From the NCBI GenBank assembly GCA_900542965.1, contig UQPY01000011.1:1-43596 (forward strand): a stretch of DNA of 43,596 nucleotides, in the 5' to 3' direction. Position numbers and translations under genes: made by a program. The notes beneath the pieces are model-generated. The model saw only the letters and a program-made list of their open reading frames with translations, did no database searches and was not told where the DNA came from. This document shows, piece after piece, positions 6,995 through 15,486 of the stretch. Source of the stretch: an uncultured Collinsella sp. (GTDB lineage: Bacteria; Actinomycetota; Coriobacteriia; Coriobacteriales; Coriobacteriaceae). Positions within the stretch are counted from its first letter, which is position 1. Every line of letters begins with the position of its first letter.

Positions 6995-7573
6995 ATGGAG
7001 AAATGCAGCGTGAGCACAAGAAAAAAAATATTGGACGCAATGTACGATCTTGTGGCAGAAGTCGGTTATGACAAAGCGTCTATCGGAAAGATTTGCGACT
7101 TTGTCGGTATATCCAAGCCGTCGGTGTACTACTACTTTCCCTCAAAAGAGGAGATTTTCACTACGCTCTTGGACAGCATGTTTCCGACCATTGACTATCA
7201 GCGCGACTACTCGCTAATAGTCGATAGGGACGGGTTCAAGGCCGCGCTTATCGAGCTCGGCAATTCAGTTATAGGTGGCTATCGAAGCGATGAAAAGCGC
7301 CGGCGCGTGCTGGCCGAGGTTAGCGTTCAAGCAAATCGAATTCCTGCAGTTCAGGAACGTCAAGCGACGGCGACCAAACGAACCATGGATGCGCTTAAAG
7401 ACATCCTTCTTCATGGTGTAGAGATTGGCGCGTTTTCCGATAGCGCCGACGTAATGCTCTACGTACAAATTCTTTATACCGTTCTGGAGGGAGCAAGCAA
7501 TACGGTCGCTCAAGGTGAGGATATTGATGAGAAAGCGGTTTGGGCGGGAATAGTCGAGCTTATGTTCAAATAA
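6995..7573 (+). CDS. TetR-family transcription regulator of the deiminase/MFS locus
   Basis: This 192-residue protein has a TetR helix-turn-helix at residues 8-55: TRKKILDAMYDLVAEVGYDKASIGKICDFVGISKPSVYYYFPSKEEIF has the recognition helix and the YYYFPSKEE hallmark. The C-terminal helical domain should bind a ligand and form the dimer. It is divergent from the deiminase operon and lies between that operon and the second MFS gene. Palindromic sites sharing TACCG lie in front of both, so it probably represses both until the substrate is present. ATG 6995 has a weak upstream GGAAG; a GTG five codons later is an alternative start. Confidence 0.85.
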   Translation: MEKCSVSTRKKILDAMYDLVAEVGYDKASIGKICDFVGISKPSVYYYFPSKEEIFTTLLDSMFPTIDYQRDYSLIVDRDGFKAALIELGNSVIGGYRSDEKRRRVLAEVSVQANRIPAVQERQATATKRTMDALKDILLHGVEIGAFSDSADVMLYVQILYTVLEGASNTVAQGEDIDEKAVWAGIVELMFK

Positions 7574-7635
7574 ACCAGCCAAGCTGAAGCGCATGTTGGC
7601 ACCCATGGTGCCTGCGGGCAACCTTTAAAACGAAA

Positions 7636-7675
7636 ACAGGGGTCGACTCCAGTCTGGCTTGGAGTCGACCCCTGT
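7636..7675. terminator. Bidirectional hairpin between tetR and MFS gene 2
   Basis: Perfect 16-base arms (7636-7651 and 7660-7675; core GGGGTCGACTCC) flank an 8-base loop between two convergent genes. An A-rich stretch precedes it on the left, which gives a T-run for transcripts coming from the right. Confidence 0.7.
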
Positions 7676-7711
7676 TGCGTGGCAATCTATGCCGATGCAA
7701 ATCGGCGCTTA

Positions 7712-8992
7712 TTACTTTTCAGCAGCCTTATTGAGAAAGCCGGAAACGATAGCAAACGCAGCAATCATAAGGTTGCAGGCAATGCAGAAGATAAATACTC
7801 CCTGGAATGACCCTGCCATGCCGTAAACCTTCATCATGACCGGCATTCCAAAAGCACCGACGACATAGCCCGCTGAGCAAACGATCGAATAGATCCTTCC
7901 AAAATCGCGTGATCCAAAGAGCGAGAGGAGAAGCATCGGCATTGCGGTTCCAACGATGGCGAACATGACATCGTTTACACCAGCTGCAATGATGGAAACG
8001 GTCTCATTGCTTCCGCCAATGATAAGAAGCAGGAATGAAAGAATGCTGACACCTGTCCATGCGACCGTTGCTTTAATAGCGCCAAGCTTGTCGCATGTTT
8101 TGCCCACGAAGGGATTTAGGAAGATATCGGAGAGTGAAGCTGCCGAGACCATTAAGCTTCCTACGATAGGATTGAAACCGACCTCGCTTGCATAGGTTGG
8201 AAACAGCTGGTTCATGCAGCAGGTGAGCTGCGCCACGCAAAGCAAGAGGACACAGAGAATAAAAGACGGCGTTTTCGCGGCATCGCGGAGTGCCATGCCC
8301 GAAAGGACATCTTCCTGCTCATCGGCGCTGCAGCTCTCATGGGTTTCGGAGGCGGTCTCTCCGTACGGAAGCATATTGCGATCAGAGGGGTTAAGGCGAA
8401 TGATAAATGCGCTTGCAGGCAAAATCATAGCTGCAGAAACGGCCGCAAGCACGATGTATCCCGTACGCCAGCCTTGCTGCTCGATGACCAGTGTAATGAC
8501 AGGACTCAATAACAGCGTGCAGAGAGAATTAACGCCCCAAGCGAGGCCGATGGCGAGACCGGACGATTTGCTGAACCATTGGTCAATGACATCGGACATG
8601 CAGACGCCCGTTGTAAACGAAAAGCAGATGCCGATCACTGCGGCGGAGACGGTGAACATCCAGACCTCGGTGTAGAACGCCATTGCGGCGCCGGCGGCAA
8701 TAAGGACGAGTTCAATGCAAATATGCCATGGTTTGCCGATTACTTTTGGAATGAAGCGACTCAAAAGCGGAAGCCCAAGCGCAAGGCCAAGAAGAATCGC
8801 GGTGAAATAGAAAGAAAAAGAAGTGTAGTCAAAGCCCAGATCTTCACATACTGGAGCAACGAATGAGCCGGCAATAATGCTATATGTGCCAGTTGTTCCG
8901 GCGGACATTAAGCCGAGCGCAATAACGACGACCCAAGCAAATGCGCCGCTTTCACGGAGACAATCTTTTTTGGCTGGTGTGGTGAGAGTCAT
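7712..8992 (-). CDS. MFS transporter, OFA-like (paralogue 2)
   Basis: This 426-residue carrier has 12 membrane segments and is closely similar to the product of 3067-4332 along its length. Shared blocks include VVIALGLMSAGTTGTYSIIAG, MSDVIDQWF, VAQLTCCMNQLFPTYASEVGF, AAGVNDVM and FQGVFIFCIACN. The cytoplasmic loop between helices 6 and 7 and both termini differ most. ATG 8992 follows TGGAGC. It is transcribed alone. Its promoter region (9029-9067) carries TACCG operator-like sites shared with the deiminase operon. Two related carriers under one regulator could take different substrates, or one could import and the other export. Confidence 0.85.
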   Translation of the reverse strand: MTLTTPAKKDCLRESGAFAWVVVIALGLMSAGTTGTYSIIAGSFVAPVCEDLGFDYTSFSFYFTAILLGLALGLPLLSRFIPKVIGKPWHICIELVLIAAGAAMAFYTEVWMFTVSAAVIGICFSFTTGVCMSDVIDQWFSKSSGLAIGLAWGVNSLCTLLLSPVITLVIEQQGWRTGYIVLAAVSAAMILPASAFIIRLNPSDRNMLPYGETASETHESCSADEQEDVLSGMALRDAAKTPSFILCVLLLCVAQLTCCMNQLFPTYASEVGFNPIVGSLMVSAASLSDIFLNPFVGKTCDKLGAIKATVAWTGVSILSFLLLIIGGSNETVSIIAAGVNDVMFAIVGTAMPMLLLSLFGSRDFGRIYSIVCSAGYVVGAFGMPVMMKVYGMAGSFQGVFIFCIACNLMIAAFAIVSGFLNKAAEK

Positions 8993-9028
8993 GGTTGCTC
9001 CATTTCTATCGGCAATACATCCTATATG

Positions 9029-9067
9029 CCTACCGATAGGTATATAAACCAGAGGACTCTTCGTCAA
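9029..9067 (-). promoter_or_regulatory. Promoter and operator of MFS gene 2
   Basis: On the minus strand TTGACG (9062-9067) and TATACC (9039-9044) are 17 bases apart, a good -35/-10 pair. The near-palindrome CCTACCGATAGG (9029-9040) overlaps the -10 element and shares the TACCG half-site with the operator at 6853, as expected for repression by the same TetR protein. Confidence 0.55.
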
Positions 9068-9098
9068 GCATTAAGCGGGGAGGGGGAGTTCTTAACCT

Positions 9099-9109
9099 GC
9101 CGAACGGTA
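9099..9109. promoter_or_regulatory. Additional TACCGTTCGG operator-like site
   Basis: The minus strand reads TACCGTTCGGC, matching ten bases of the palindrome at 6853-6866. It lies upstream of the MFS gene 2 promoter, where a second TetR dimer or a looping contact could bind. Confidence 0.4.
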
Positions 9110-9136
9110 ATTAGACCCCGTTTTCGCAAGGGTCTC

Positions 9137-9169
9137 AATGTGACAAAGGGACTGTCCCTTTGTCACATT
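9137..9169. terminator. Palindrome overlapping the ABC-transporter stop codon
   Basis: AATGTGACAAAGGGA (9137-9151) pairs perfectly with 9155-9169 around a 3-base loop. The stop codon of the minus-strand ABC gene (9168-9170) overlaps the stem. It shares arms with the palindromes at 2643 and 2950, so it belongs to a repeat family used as terminators. Confidence 0.6.
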
Positions 9170-12100
9170 ATTCGGAGCGCAGGGCTTCGACGGGGTCCTT
9201 CTTGGATGCGCTACGGGCCGGCAGCAGGCCGGCAACAACCGTCAGCAGCACCGAAATTGCAATGAGCGCCAGCGCATCCTGCACGGGCAGACTCATCAGG
9301 TTGGGGACCTGTTTGGCCGCAAGCGCCCAGGCATTGACCGGGAAACTCACGAGCACCACGACGACAATGGCAAAGACGCCGGCGATGAGGCCCTCGATAA
9401 AGGTCTCGGCATTGAATACGTTGGCCACGTTGCGCTTCGACGCACCGATTGCGCGTAGGATGCCGATCTCCTTCTTGCGCTCCAATACGCTGATGTAGGT
9501 GATGATGCCGATCATGATGGAGCTCACCACCAGGCTGATACTCACGAATGCGATGAGCACCAAGCTGATGGTGTTCACGATGTCGGTCACCGAGCCCATG
9601 ATGATGCCCATGTAGTCGGTGTACGAAATTGCCCGATCATCGTGGCCAGCGGCTTTGACCTGCTTGTTGTACGCATCGATGTGATCGAGTACGCGCTCCT
9701 TGGCCTCAAAGTCGCGCGGGAAAATCTTAACCGAGATGGGGTCTGCCTCATCCGCATAGCCCAACGTGGTCAGATTGTTGTCGTAGGTGAGCTTCGAAGC
9801 CTTGGCATAGCTCATCATGAGCGAACTCAGGTCCTCGGCGTCCATGTTGAAATGGATGGCGCGGGCAAAGGCGCTCGCATCCACGTGCATGGCGCTCGAC
9901 AGGTTGGCAAAACTCGAAGACATCTGCGTCGCCATCTGCTCCATGAGCCCTGCCGCGCCCGCCTTGAGCTGAGCTGACACCGTCACCGCAATTTGATCGC
10001 CGATCGACTTCATCACCTGATCCATAGCCTGCTGCAGATACGGAGCCAGCTGCTTTTGCACATAGTCGGTCATCGCCTGCTGCAGGCGCTCGGCCAGGGC
10101 ATCGCCGCCGAGCGCTTTGAGCTGGGCCAGGATTTGCTGGGCTGCCGTATCACTCTCAAGATACGCCGAGAATGCGGCAGCAAGCTTTGACGCGTCCTTA
10201 AGATCATCGGGTGACAGCGCCCTAAACTGATCAGACTGCAAAAAGCTCTCAAACAGCTGGTTGGCTAGCGTTCCCACCTGCTGCATTTGCTCGGGCGTGA
10301 GTTCCAGGCCGTCAAAGATGCCCGAGAAATCTGGAGCCGGCGCTTTGGCCATGATGTCACCAAAGTCGATGTCCTTGCCAACGCCCGAAAGATCAATATC
10401 CAGGCCCGACAGATCGACGCCCGAAAGATCAATGCCGTCGCCGGCCGCACCCGAGAGCGCAGACGCATCAAATGAAAACGCACTCTTGAGCGCCGCCTCG
10501 TCCACACTGAACATGCTGCCCAGATCAACGCCTTGCTTGGCCTCGCCTTGCAGTTCGTCGAAGGTTTTGCCCGTAAAGACATCCGTCTCGGTGTGGGCAA
10601 GCTGCTCCTGCACAATCTGCGAATCGGCGGCGCGCTCCATAAGCTGGCGAGTCAGCGCATGCGTGTAGGCAATGCCCGGGGACAACGCGCTCGCGTTGGC
10701 GGTCTCGTTGGGTCGCACCACGCCCACAATGTGCACGTCGATACCGTCGGCAACCTTGGCGGCCATAAAGTCGGTGTCGCCAGACATATCGGTCCACATG
10801 CCGGTCTCTTCGTTTTTGCGATACGCATCGGCCGGCGACAGCACCTTAAACGTCGTGGACAGTGCATCGTCGTAGGTAAAGTCGGTGCCGGTCTCGGGCG
10901 TTTCGACCCCACCGTCAGCCGTCATAGCGCTGTTTACCAGATCGTTGAGCTCATCGATATCCAACGCACCGATGCTATAGAGCGTGTAGTCGCCCACCGT
11001 GCCACGGCTCGAAAGCACCATTACGGCTTCGTTAGCAGACGTAGGCCAATGGCCGGCGACGACATCGTACTGGCTGTTGAGCAGGCTCTGGTCTTCAATC
11101 ATCTCGTTAAAGACCGAGGTTCCCATGGATTCCATGCTCACCGTTGCCGCCGAGCTCGCGCCTCCGCTCATGGCCTCGGTCATGGCGTTGGGAACAAGCC
11201 GAACGGGCTTCTTGTCGCCCTTACCCGCACGATAGACAACCGGCGTCACGCCGTAGCCGTACTGGATGGCGTTGACCTCTTTGTCGATACCGTCGCCACC
11301 GGCATCGAGCCATGCCTTAAAGCTCGTCATATCGTTGGACTTAACGCTCGCAAACATATCCTTTACGGCCGTGACCACAGGAATCTTATCGGTTCCCTTG
11401 GCCTTGCCGCCGGCACTGTCGTCGGACGAATCCACGTTTTCAGGCGAGTCATCATCCGCAGCCCCCTGTCCGCCCATCATGGACGACAGGTCGTAATCCT
11501 GCTTGGAAATGGTGAGTGGGTAGCTCGAGAGCGTATCCTCCTCGACCTTTTTGATGTAGCCGTTTACGCCATTGGACAGCGCCAGAATCGCCGCAATACC
11601 GATAATGCCAATCGAGCCCGCAAAGGCCGTCATGGCCGTACGGCCCTTTTTTGTCATAAGGTTGCGGGCAGAAAGCCCCAGCGCCGTCACAAAGCTCATC
11701 GAGGTCTTGCGTGTAGGCTTGGCCTCGCGGCGCGTGGCGTCGGCGACATCGAAAGGATCGGAATCGTCGGTGATCTTGCCGTCCGCCAGGTTGACGATGC
11801 GCGTGGCGTATTGGTACGCCAGCTCGGGATTGTGCGTGACCATAATAACCAGACGGTCGCGTGCGACCTCCTTGAGCAAGTCCATGACCTGCACGGACGT
11901 TGTAGAATCCAAAGCGCCAGTCGGCTCGTCGGCAAGGACGATCTCAGGGTCATTGATCAGGGCGCGGGCAATGGCCACGCGCTGCATCTGCCCGCCCGAT
12001 AGCTGGCTCGGGCGCTTGTTAACGTGTTCGCCCAGGCCAACCGCCTCGAGCGCCTCGCGCGCACGCTGGCGGCGCTCTGCATGCCCCGCACCTGTGAGCG

Positions 12101-12425
12101 TAAGCGCCAGCTCAACGTTTTCCAAGATGGTCTGATGTGGGATAAGGTTATAGCTTTGGAACACAAAGCCGATGCGGTTGTTGCGGTAGGCATCCCAATC
12201 GCGATCGTGAAAGTCTTTGGTCGAAATACCGTCGATCAGCAGGTCGCCAGAATCGAAATGATCGAGCCCACCGATAACGTTGAGCATCGTGGTTTTGCCC
12301 GACCCCGAAGGTCCCAGAATGGCCACGAACTCGTTATCGCGAAAAGACAGTCTCACGCTGTCGAGCACCACCTGCGTAAACGACTGGGTAACGTACCTTT
12401 TGCAAATACCTTTGAGCTCCAACAT
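9168..12425 (-). CDS. Large ABC protein: ATPase fused to FtsX/MacB-type permease
   Basis: This 1085-residue protein has an N-terminal ATPase of the LolD/MacB type: Walker A GPSGSGKT at about 38-45, signature LSGGQ at 142-146, Walker B IVLADE at 162-167 and H-loop VTH. A linker leads to a first membrane helix (about 268-290). A very large extracellular region of roughly 600 residues follows, rich in Asp, Ser, Ala and Gln. Three C-terminal helices carry the FtsX signature ERKKEIGILRAIGASKRNV. MacB-like proteins use mechanotransmission to expel peptides, lipids or drugs. ATG 12425 is preferred to an upstream GTG because AGGAGAGG lies 9 bases before it. It is monocistronic; the substrate is unknown. 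Confidence 0.85.
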   Translation of the reverse strand: MLELKGICKRYVTQSFTQVVLDSVRLSFRDNEFVAILGPSGSGKTTMLNVIGGLDHFDSGDLLIDGISTKDFHDRDWDAYRNNRIGFVFQSYNLIPHQTILENVELALTLTGAGHAERRQRAREALEAVGLGEHVNKRPSQLSGGQMQRVAIARALINDPEIVLADEPTGALDSTTSVQVMDLLKEVARDRLVIMVTHNPELAYQYATRIVNLADGKITDDSDPFDVADATRREAKPTRKTSMSFVTALGLSARNLMTKKGRTAMTAFAGSIGIIGIAAILALSNGVNGYIKKVEEDTLSSYPLTISKQDYDLSSMMGGQGAADDDSPENVDSSDDSAGGKAKGTDKIPVVTAVKDMFASVKSNDMTSFKAWLDAGGDGIDKEVNAIQYGYGVTPVVYRAGKGDKKPVRLVPNAMTEAMSGGASSAATVSMESMGTSVFNEMIEDQSLLNSQYDVVAGHWPTSANEAVMVLSSRGTVGDYTLYSIGALDIDELNDLVNSAMTADGGVETPETGTDFTYDDALSTTFKVLSPADAYRKNEETGMWTDMSGDTDFMAAKVADGIDVHIVGVVRPNETANASALSPGIAYTHALTRQLMERAADSQIVQEQLAHTETDVFTGKTFDELQGEAKQGVDLGSMFSVDEAALKSAFSFDASALSGAAGDGIDLSGVDLSGLDIDLSGVGKDIDFGDIMAKAPAPDFSGIFDGLELTPEQMQQVGTLANQLFESFLQSDQFRALSPDDLKDASKLAAAFSAYLESDTAAQQILAQLKALGGDALAERLQQAMTDYVQKQLAPYLQQAMDQVMKSIGDQIAVTVSAQLKAGAAGLMEQMATQMSSSFANLSSAMHVDASAFARAIHFNMDAEDLSSLMMSYAKASKLTYDNNLTTLGYADEADPISVKIFPRDFEAKERVLDHIDAYNKQVKAAGHDDRAISYTDYMGIIMGSVTDIVNTISLVLIAFVSISLVVSSIMIGIITYISVLERKKEIGILRAIGASKRNVANVFNAETFIEGLIAGVFAIVVVVLVSFPVNAWALAAKQVPNLMSLPVQDALALIAISVLLTVVAGLLPARSASKKDPVEALRSE

Positions 12426-12580
12426 GGACGGCAACCTCTCCTGCGCAGGCACCCTGCCCGCTCTCCCCCGCCGTTCGTATTCGACGCGTTTGTCCTACTC
12501 TATCCCCATTTTTCACCGACACCAGTGAGGAGTGTAACGAACCGCGCCAAAAAACGAACGGGACGGCGCCCAAAAGAAGA

Positions 12581-12596
12581 GGTCCCGAGCGGGACC
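12581..12596 (-). terminator. Terminator of the TlpA operon
   Basis: GGTCCC and GGGACC pair around GAGC. On the minus strand, the direction of the upstream TlpA gene, the stem is followed by a T-rich TCTTCTTTT run, as in intrinsic terminators. Confidence 0.55.
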
Positions 12597-12678
12597 CCTA
12601 TATGGTGGAGCTTATCTTGAAAGGTAGCGGACTACTTCGCACAGCGGCCCACGATCCTCGCTATGCTTTACGCGTTTT

Positions 12679-13650
12679 CTACTGCTCGCTATTCGCAATC
12701 GCCTGGTCGATAAGCTTGTCGAGTGCTGCGCGCTGCTCGGCGGAGCTGATGGCTCCCACGATTGGATCCCCTACGATGTTGCCATTCTGATCGATGACAT
12801 ACGTTGTCGGGAACGAGAACAAATTTGACGTAAACTTACCGGCCTCGCTATCCGACTTGAACCAGATGTTCTTATATGTCACGCCCTTCTTGCTCAGCAC
12901 GTCCTTGGCATCTGCAATCTCGCCCTTGTTGCCATCGAGCGTAAAGGAATTGACGCCCACGACCTGGCCGCCCTTCTCGGCAAGCTCCTGATTCAGTTTC
13001 TCAAGATCGCCCAGCTCGCCCACGCACGGCTTGCAAGTAGTGAACCAGAAGTTCATGACGGTGACCTTGTTCTTAGAGAACAGCTCGTCACTGTTCACGT
13101 CGTTGCCATCCAGGTCCTTGCCCGTAAAGCTGGGGAACTTCGTCGCCTCGCTCGAAGCATTGGCACCAGCCGTCATGCCAGCGGTCGAAGCGGCGACGCT
13201 CTCGCCTGCACTCGGCGTGCTTCCACAGCCGGGGAACTCCTTCTCCAGGCTCTCGAGCTTGTCCTCGATCTCCTTGATCTGCTGTGCACCGGCCTTGAGC
13301 GTCTTAAGCTCATCCGCCGTGAACTCATCCTTGGCGCCGTCGATGGTCTTGAGCAGAAAATCGCCGTAATTGCTGCCATCCTCAATCATTGCCGAGTCTT
13401 TATTTGCCGCATTGAATACCTTTTCCCACAGCGCGTTATCACTCGAAAAGATCTCGTTCTCCTTCTGCATGAGCTTCGCATACAGCTCGGCGGCCTCGTC
13501 GGCATTGGCCGGCTTCTGCGCAGTAAGCTCTGCGATCTTAGGATCGGAGCTCGCAGATTCGCTCGCATTGCCACCGGGCGCCGAACATGCCACAAGGCAC
13601 AAGGCCAATACCGGCACCATAAACAGGGCCGCAATCTTAGAAAGCTTCAT
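12679..13650 (-). CDS. TlpA-like thioredoxin-fold lipoprotein
   Basis: This 323-residue protein has a lipoprotein signal ending in LVAC (Cys22). A helical, Lys/Glu-rich spacer of about 150 residues follows, then a C-terminal thioredoxin fold starting at KFPSFTGKDLDG. The redox motif WFTTCKPCVGE has CKPC at about 206-209, and SFPTTYVID supplies the cis-proline. It should exchange thiols outside the membrane. It is the last gene of an operon with a CXXC mini-protein and a NapH-like 4Fe-4S protein, which may feed it electrons. ATG 13650 is preferred over ATG 13656 because GGAGG is 7 bases before it rather than touching it. The helical spacer is longer than in simple TlpA/ResA proteins. Confidence 0.85.
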   Translation of the reverse strand: MKLSKIAALFMVPVLALCLVACSAPGGNASESASSDPKIAELTAQKPANADEAAELYAKLMQKENEIFSSDNALWEKVFNAANKDSAMIEDGSNYGDFLLKTIDGAKDEFTADELKTLKAGAQQIKEIEDKLESLEKEFPGCGSTPSAGESVAASTAGMTAGANASSEATKFPSFTGKDLDGNDVNSDELFSKNKVTVMNFWFTTCKPCVGELGDLEKLNQELAEKGGQVVGVNSFTLDGNKGEIADAKDVLSKKGVTYKNIWFKSDSEAGKFTSNLFSFPTTYVIDQNGNIVGDPIVGAISSAEQRAALDKLIDQAIANSEQ

Positions 13651-13679
13651 AGTCATTCCTCCGTTTTGTCGAAGCTTGT

Positions 13680-14582
13680 TTACTTTTTATCGGCGGTCAA
13701 GGGAAGCTTTTCCGCCGACACATCCAGGCCATAGCGATAGCTGATGGCGTCGACGGGACAGGCCCCGATGCACTTTCCGCACCGGATACATTCGGCATGA
13801 TTGGGCGCGCGGACCACATCAACGTCCATCTGACAAACCTTTGAGCACTTGCCGCACGAGACGCATTTGCACGCGTCGACCTGAATCCCCAGTAGGGACA
13901 CCCTATTCATGAGCGCATAGAATGCGCCGAGTGGACAAATCCATTTGCAGAAGGGGCGGTAGAACAAAACGCTCAGCACTACCACGGCAATGAGAACGAC
14001 AAGTTTCCAAGTAAAAAGATGTCCCAACGCAGATCGAATGCCGGCATTGGCAATGGCCAGCGGAATGGCGCCCTCGAGCACACCCTGCGGACAGATGTAC
14101 TTACAAAAGAACGGGTCGCCCATGCCCACGTCGTTAACCACCAAGACGGGCAGCAGCACCACGGCAAACAGCAGCACGACGTACTTGATGTACGTGAGCG
14201 GCTTGAGCTTTTTCGTGGAGAACTTTTTGCCGGGAATCTTATGAAGCAGCTCCTGCAGCCAGCCAAACGGGCACAGAAAGCCGCATACAAAGCGTCCCAG
14301 CAGCACGCCGAGCAAAATGAGCGTACCGGTAACATAGTAAGAAAAGTTGAACTTGGATGAACCTACCACCGACTGGAACGACCCGATGGGGCACGCACCC
14401 GATGCCGCGGGGCACGAATAGCAATTAAGTCCAGGTACGCAGACTGTTTTTCCCGCGCCCTGATAGATGCCGCCTTTGGCAAAGTTTGGCAGGTGAATGT
14501 TGGTGACCAGCGTCGCCGCCGCCTGAATGAATCCGCGAAATCGGGCCAAAACATGCGACGCAGTGTTTTCTCTTTTATCCAA
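13680..14582 (-). CDS. NapH/NosR-like 4Fe-4S membrane protein
   Basis: This protein of about 300 residues is an integral-membrane electron carrier. It has several membrane helices, three CXXXCP sites (CGFLCPFG, CKYICPQG, CKWICPLG) and a C-terminal ferredoxin pair (CKCVSCGKCSKVC and CIRCGKCIGACP). NapH/NosR-type proteins pass electrons from quinol across the membrane. Here the likely acceptor is the TlpA-like lipoprotein encoded 29 bases downstream. No ATG suits the start. A TTG at 14582 overlaps the stop of the CXXC mini-gene by 8 bases and has GGAG 10 bases upstream, so translational coupling is likely. An extra Cys-rich loop (GLNCYSCPAASGACP) near residue 55 may hold another cluster. Confidence 0.8.
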   Translation of the reverse strand: MDKRENTASHVLARFRGFIQAAATLVTNIHLPNFAKGGIYQGAGKTVCVPGLNCYSCPAASGACPIGSFQSVVGSSKFNFSYYVTGTLILLGVLLGRFVCGFLCPFGWLQELLHKIPGKKFSTKKLKPLTYIKYVVLLFAVVLLPVLVVNDVGMGDPFFCKYICPQGVLEGAIPLAIANAGIRSALGHLFTWKLVVLIAVVVLSVLFYRPFCKWICPLGAFYALMNRVSLLGIQVDACKCVSCGKCSKVCQMDVDVVRAPNHAECIRCGKCIGACPVDAISYRYGLDVSAEKLPLTADKK

Positions 14583-14721
14583 TTCCGATACACTCCAAGC
14601 ACAGCCTAATCGCTTTGGCCAGCACGGCATCCGCCTCGCCACGCATAACACCAAAGCACACCATGGCAATTCCGACGATCAACAAAGCGACCTGTACCAC
14701 GGGCTTTACCGCTTTGAACAA
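14575..14721 (-). CDS. CD1871A-type CXXC membrane mini-protein
   Basis: This 48-residue protein has a basic N-terminus (LFKAVKP), one membrane helix (VVQVALLIVGIAMVCFGVM), a short polar loop RGEADAVLAKAI and the terminal motif RLCLECIGIG. That closely matches the small CXXC proteins typified by C. difficile CD1871A, which occur beside 4Fe-4S membrane proteins and TlpA-like reductases. The start is a TTG at 14721, 8 bases after AAAGGAG; no ATG fits. It is the first gene of the operon, and its stop overlaps the start of the 4Fe-4S gene. The paired cysteines near the membrane probably shuttle electrons or thiols between the partners. Confidence 0.75.
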   Translation of the reverse strand: MFKAVKPVVQVALLIVGIAMVCFGVMRGEADAVLAKAIRLCLECIGIG

Positions 14722-14811
14722 CCTGACCACTCCTTTCGTTACGCGACCATTGGACCATATCGACTATAAAATCCGTGTTAAGCGCGATTTGGAATGTGCA
14801 AGGAGACTGTT

Positions 14812-15486
14812 ATGCGTATTTTGATCGTCGAAGACGAGCGAGCGCTGTGCGATGCAATCGCGCGCAGCTTGCGAAACTTGGCGTACAGCGTCGACTGCTG
14901 CCACGACGGACAGGAGGCGCTCGACCTGCTGGGCGTCGAAGTCTTTGACCTCGTGGTACTCGACCTCAACCTTCCCCGTATCGATGGCATGACCGTGCTC
15001 AGGGAACTTAGGAAAACCGACTGCGAGACCAAGGTACTGATTCTGTCCGCACGCGGCGAGGTCGCCGACAAGGTCGCCGGACTCGATGCCGGCGCCAACG
15101 ATTACCTTACCAAGCCGTTTCATCTTGACGAGCTTGCGGCAAGGATCCGCAGCCTCACGCTCAGGCGCTTTGCACAAAGCGACATAGTATTAACCTGTGG
15201 AAAGCTCCGCTTTGACACCAAGGCGCGCATCGCTTCCGTAGACAGCGAGGCCCTATCTCTTACGCGCAAGGAAACGGGAATCTTGGAATACCTGATGCTT
15301 GATCAGGGGCGACCGGTAAGCCAAGAGGAGCTTATAGAGCACGTTTGGGATAGCAGCGTGAACAGCTTTAGCAACGCAACCCGCGTTCATATCTCGTCAC
15401 TCCGCAAAAAGCTACGCAGCGCTTTGGGATACGACCCGATTCGCAATCGGATTGGAGAGGGCTACGTTATGGAGGATGGAGAATGA
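14812..15486 (+). CDS. OmpR/PhoB-type response regulator
   Basis: This 224-residue protein has a receiver domain with the acidic pair ED (residues 8-9), phosphorylation site Asp51 (VVLDLNLP), the conserved Ser/Thr position LSA and Lys in YLTKPF. A winged-helix DNA-binding domain follows (LSLTRKETGILEYLML through RVHISSLRKKL and GEGYVM). ATG 14812 follows AAGGAGACTGTT. It overlaps the histidine kinase gene by four bases (ATGA). It is divergent from the CXXC/4Fe-4S/TlpA operon with only 90 bases between start codons, so that operon is its most likely target. Confidence 0.92.
   Translation: MRILIVEDERALCDAIARSLRNLAYSVDCCHDGQEALDLLGVEVFDLVVLDLNLPRIDGMTVLRELRKTDCETKVLILSARGEVADKVAGLDAGANDYLTKPFHLDELAARIRSLTLRRFAQSDIVLTCGKLRFDTKARIASVDSEALSLTRKETGILEYLMLDQGRPVSQEELIEHVWDSSVNSFSNATRVHISSLRKKLRSALGYDPIRNRIGEGYVMEDGE

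Noticed and set aside
10533..12002. A 489-codon plus-strand frame opposite the ABC transporter
   Set aside because: It lies antisense to the ATPase and permease parts with recognisable motifs; its composition is Arg/His/Val-rich and featureless.
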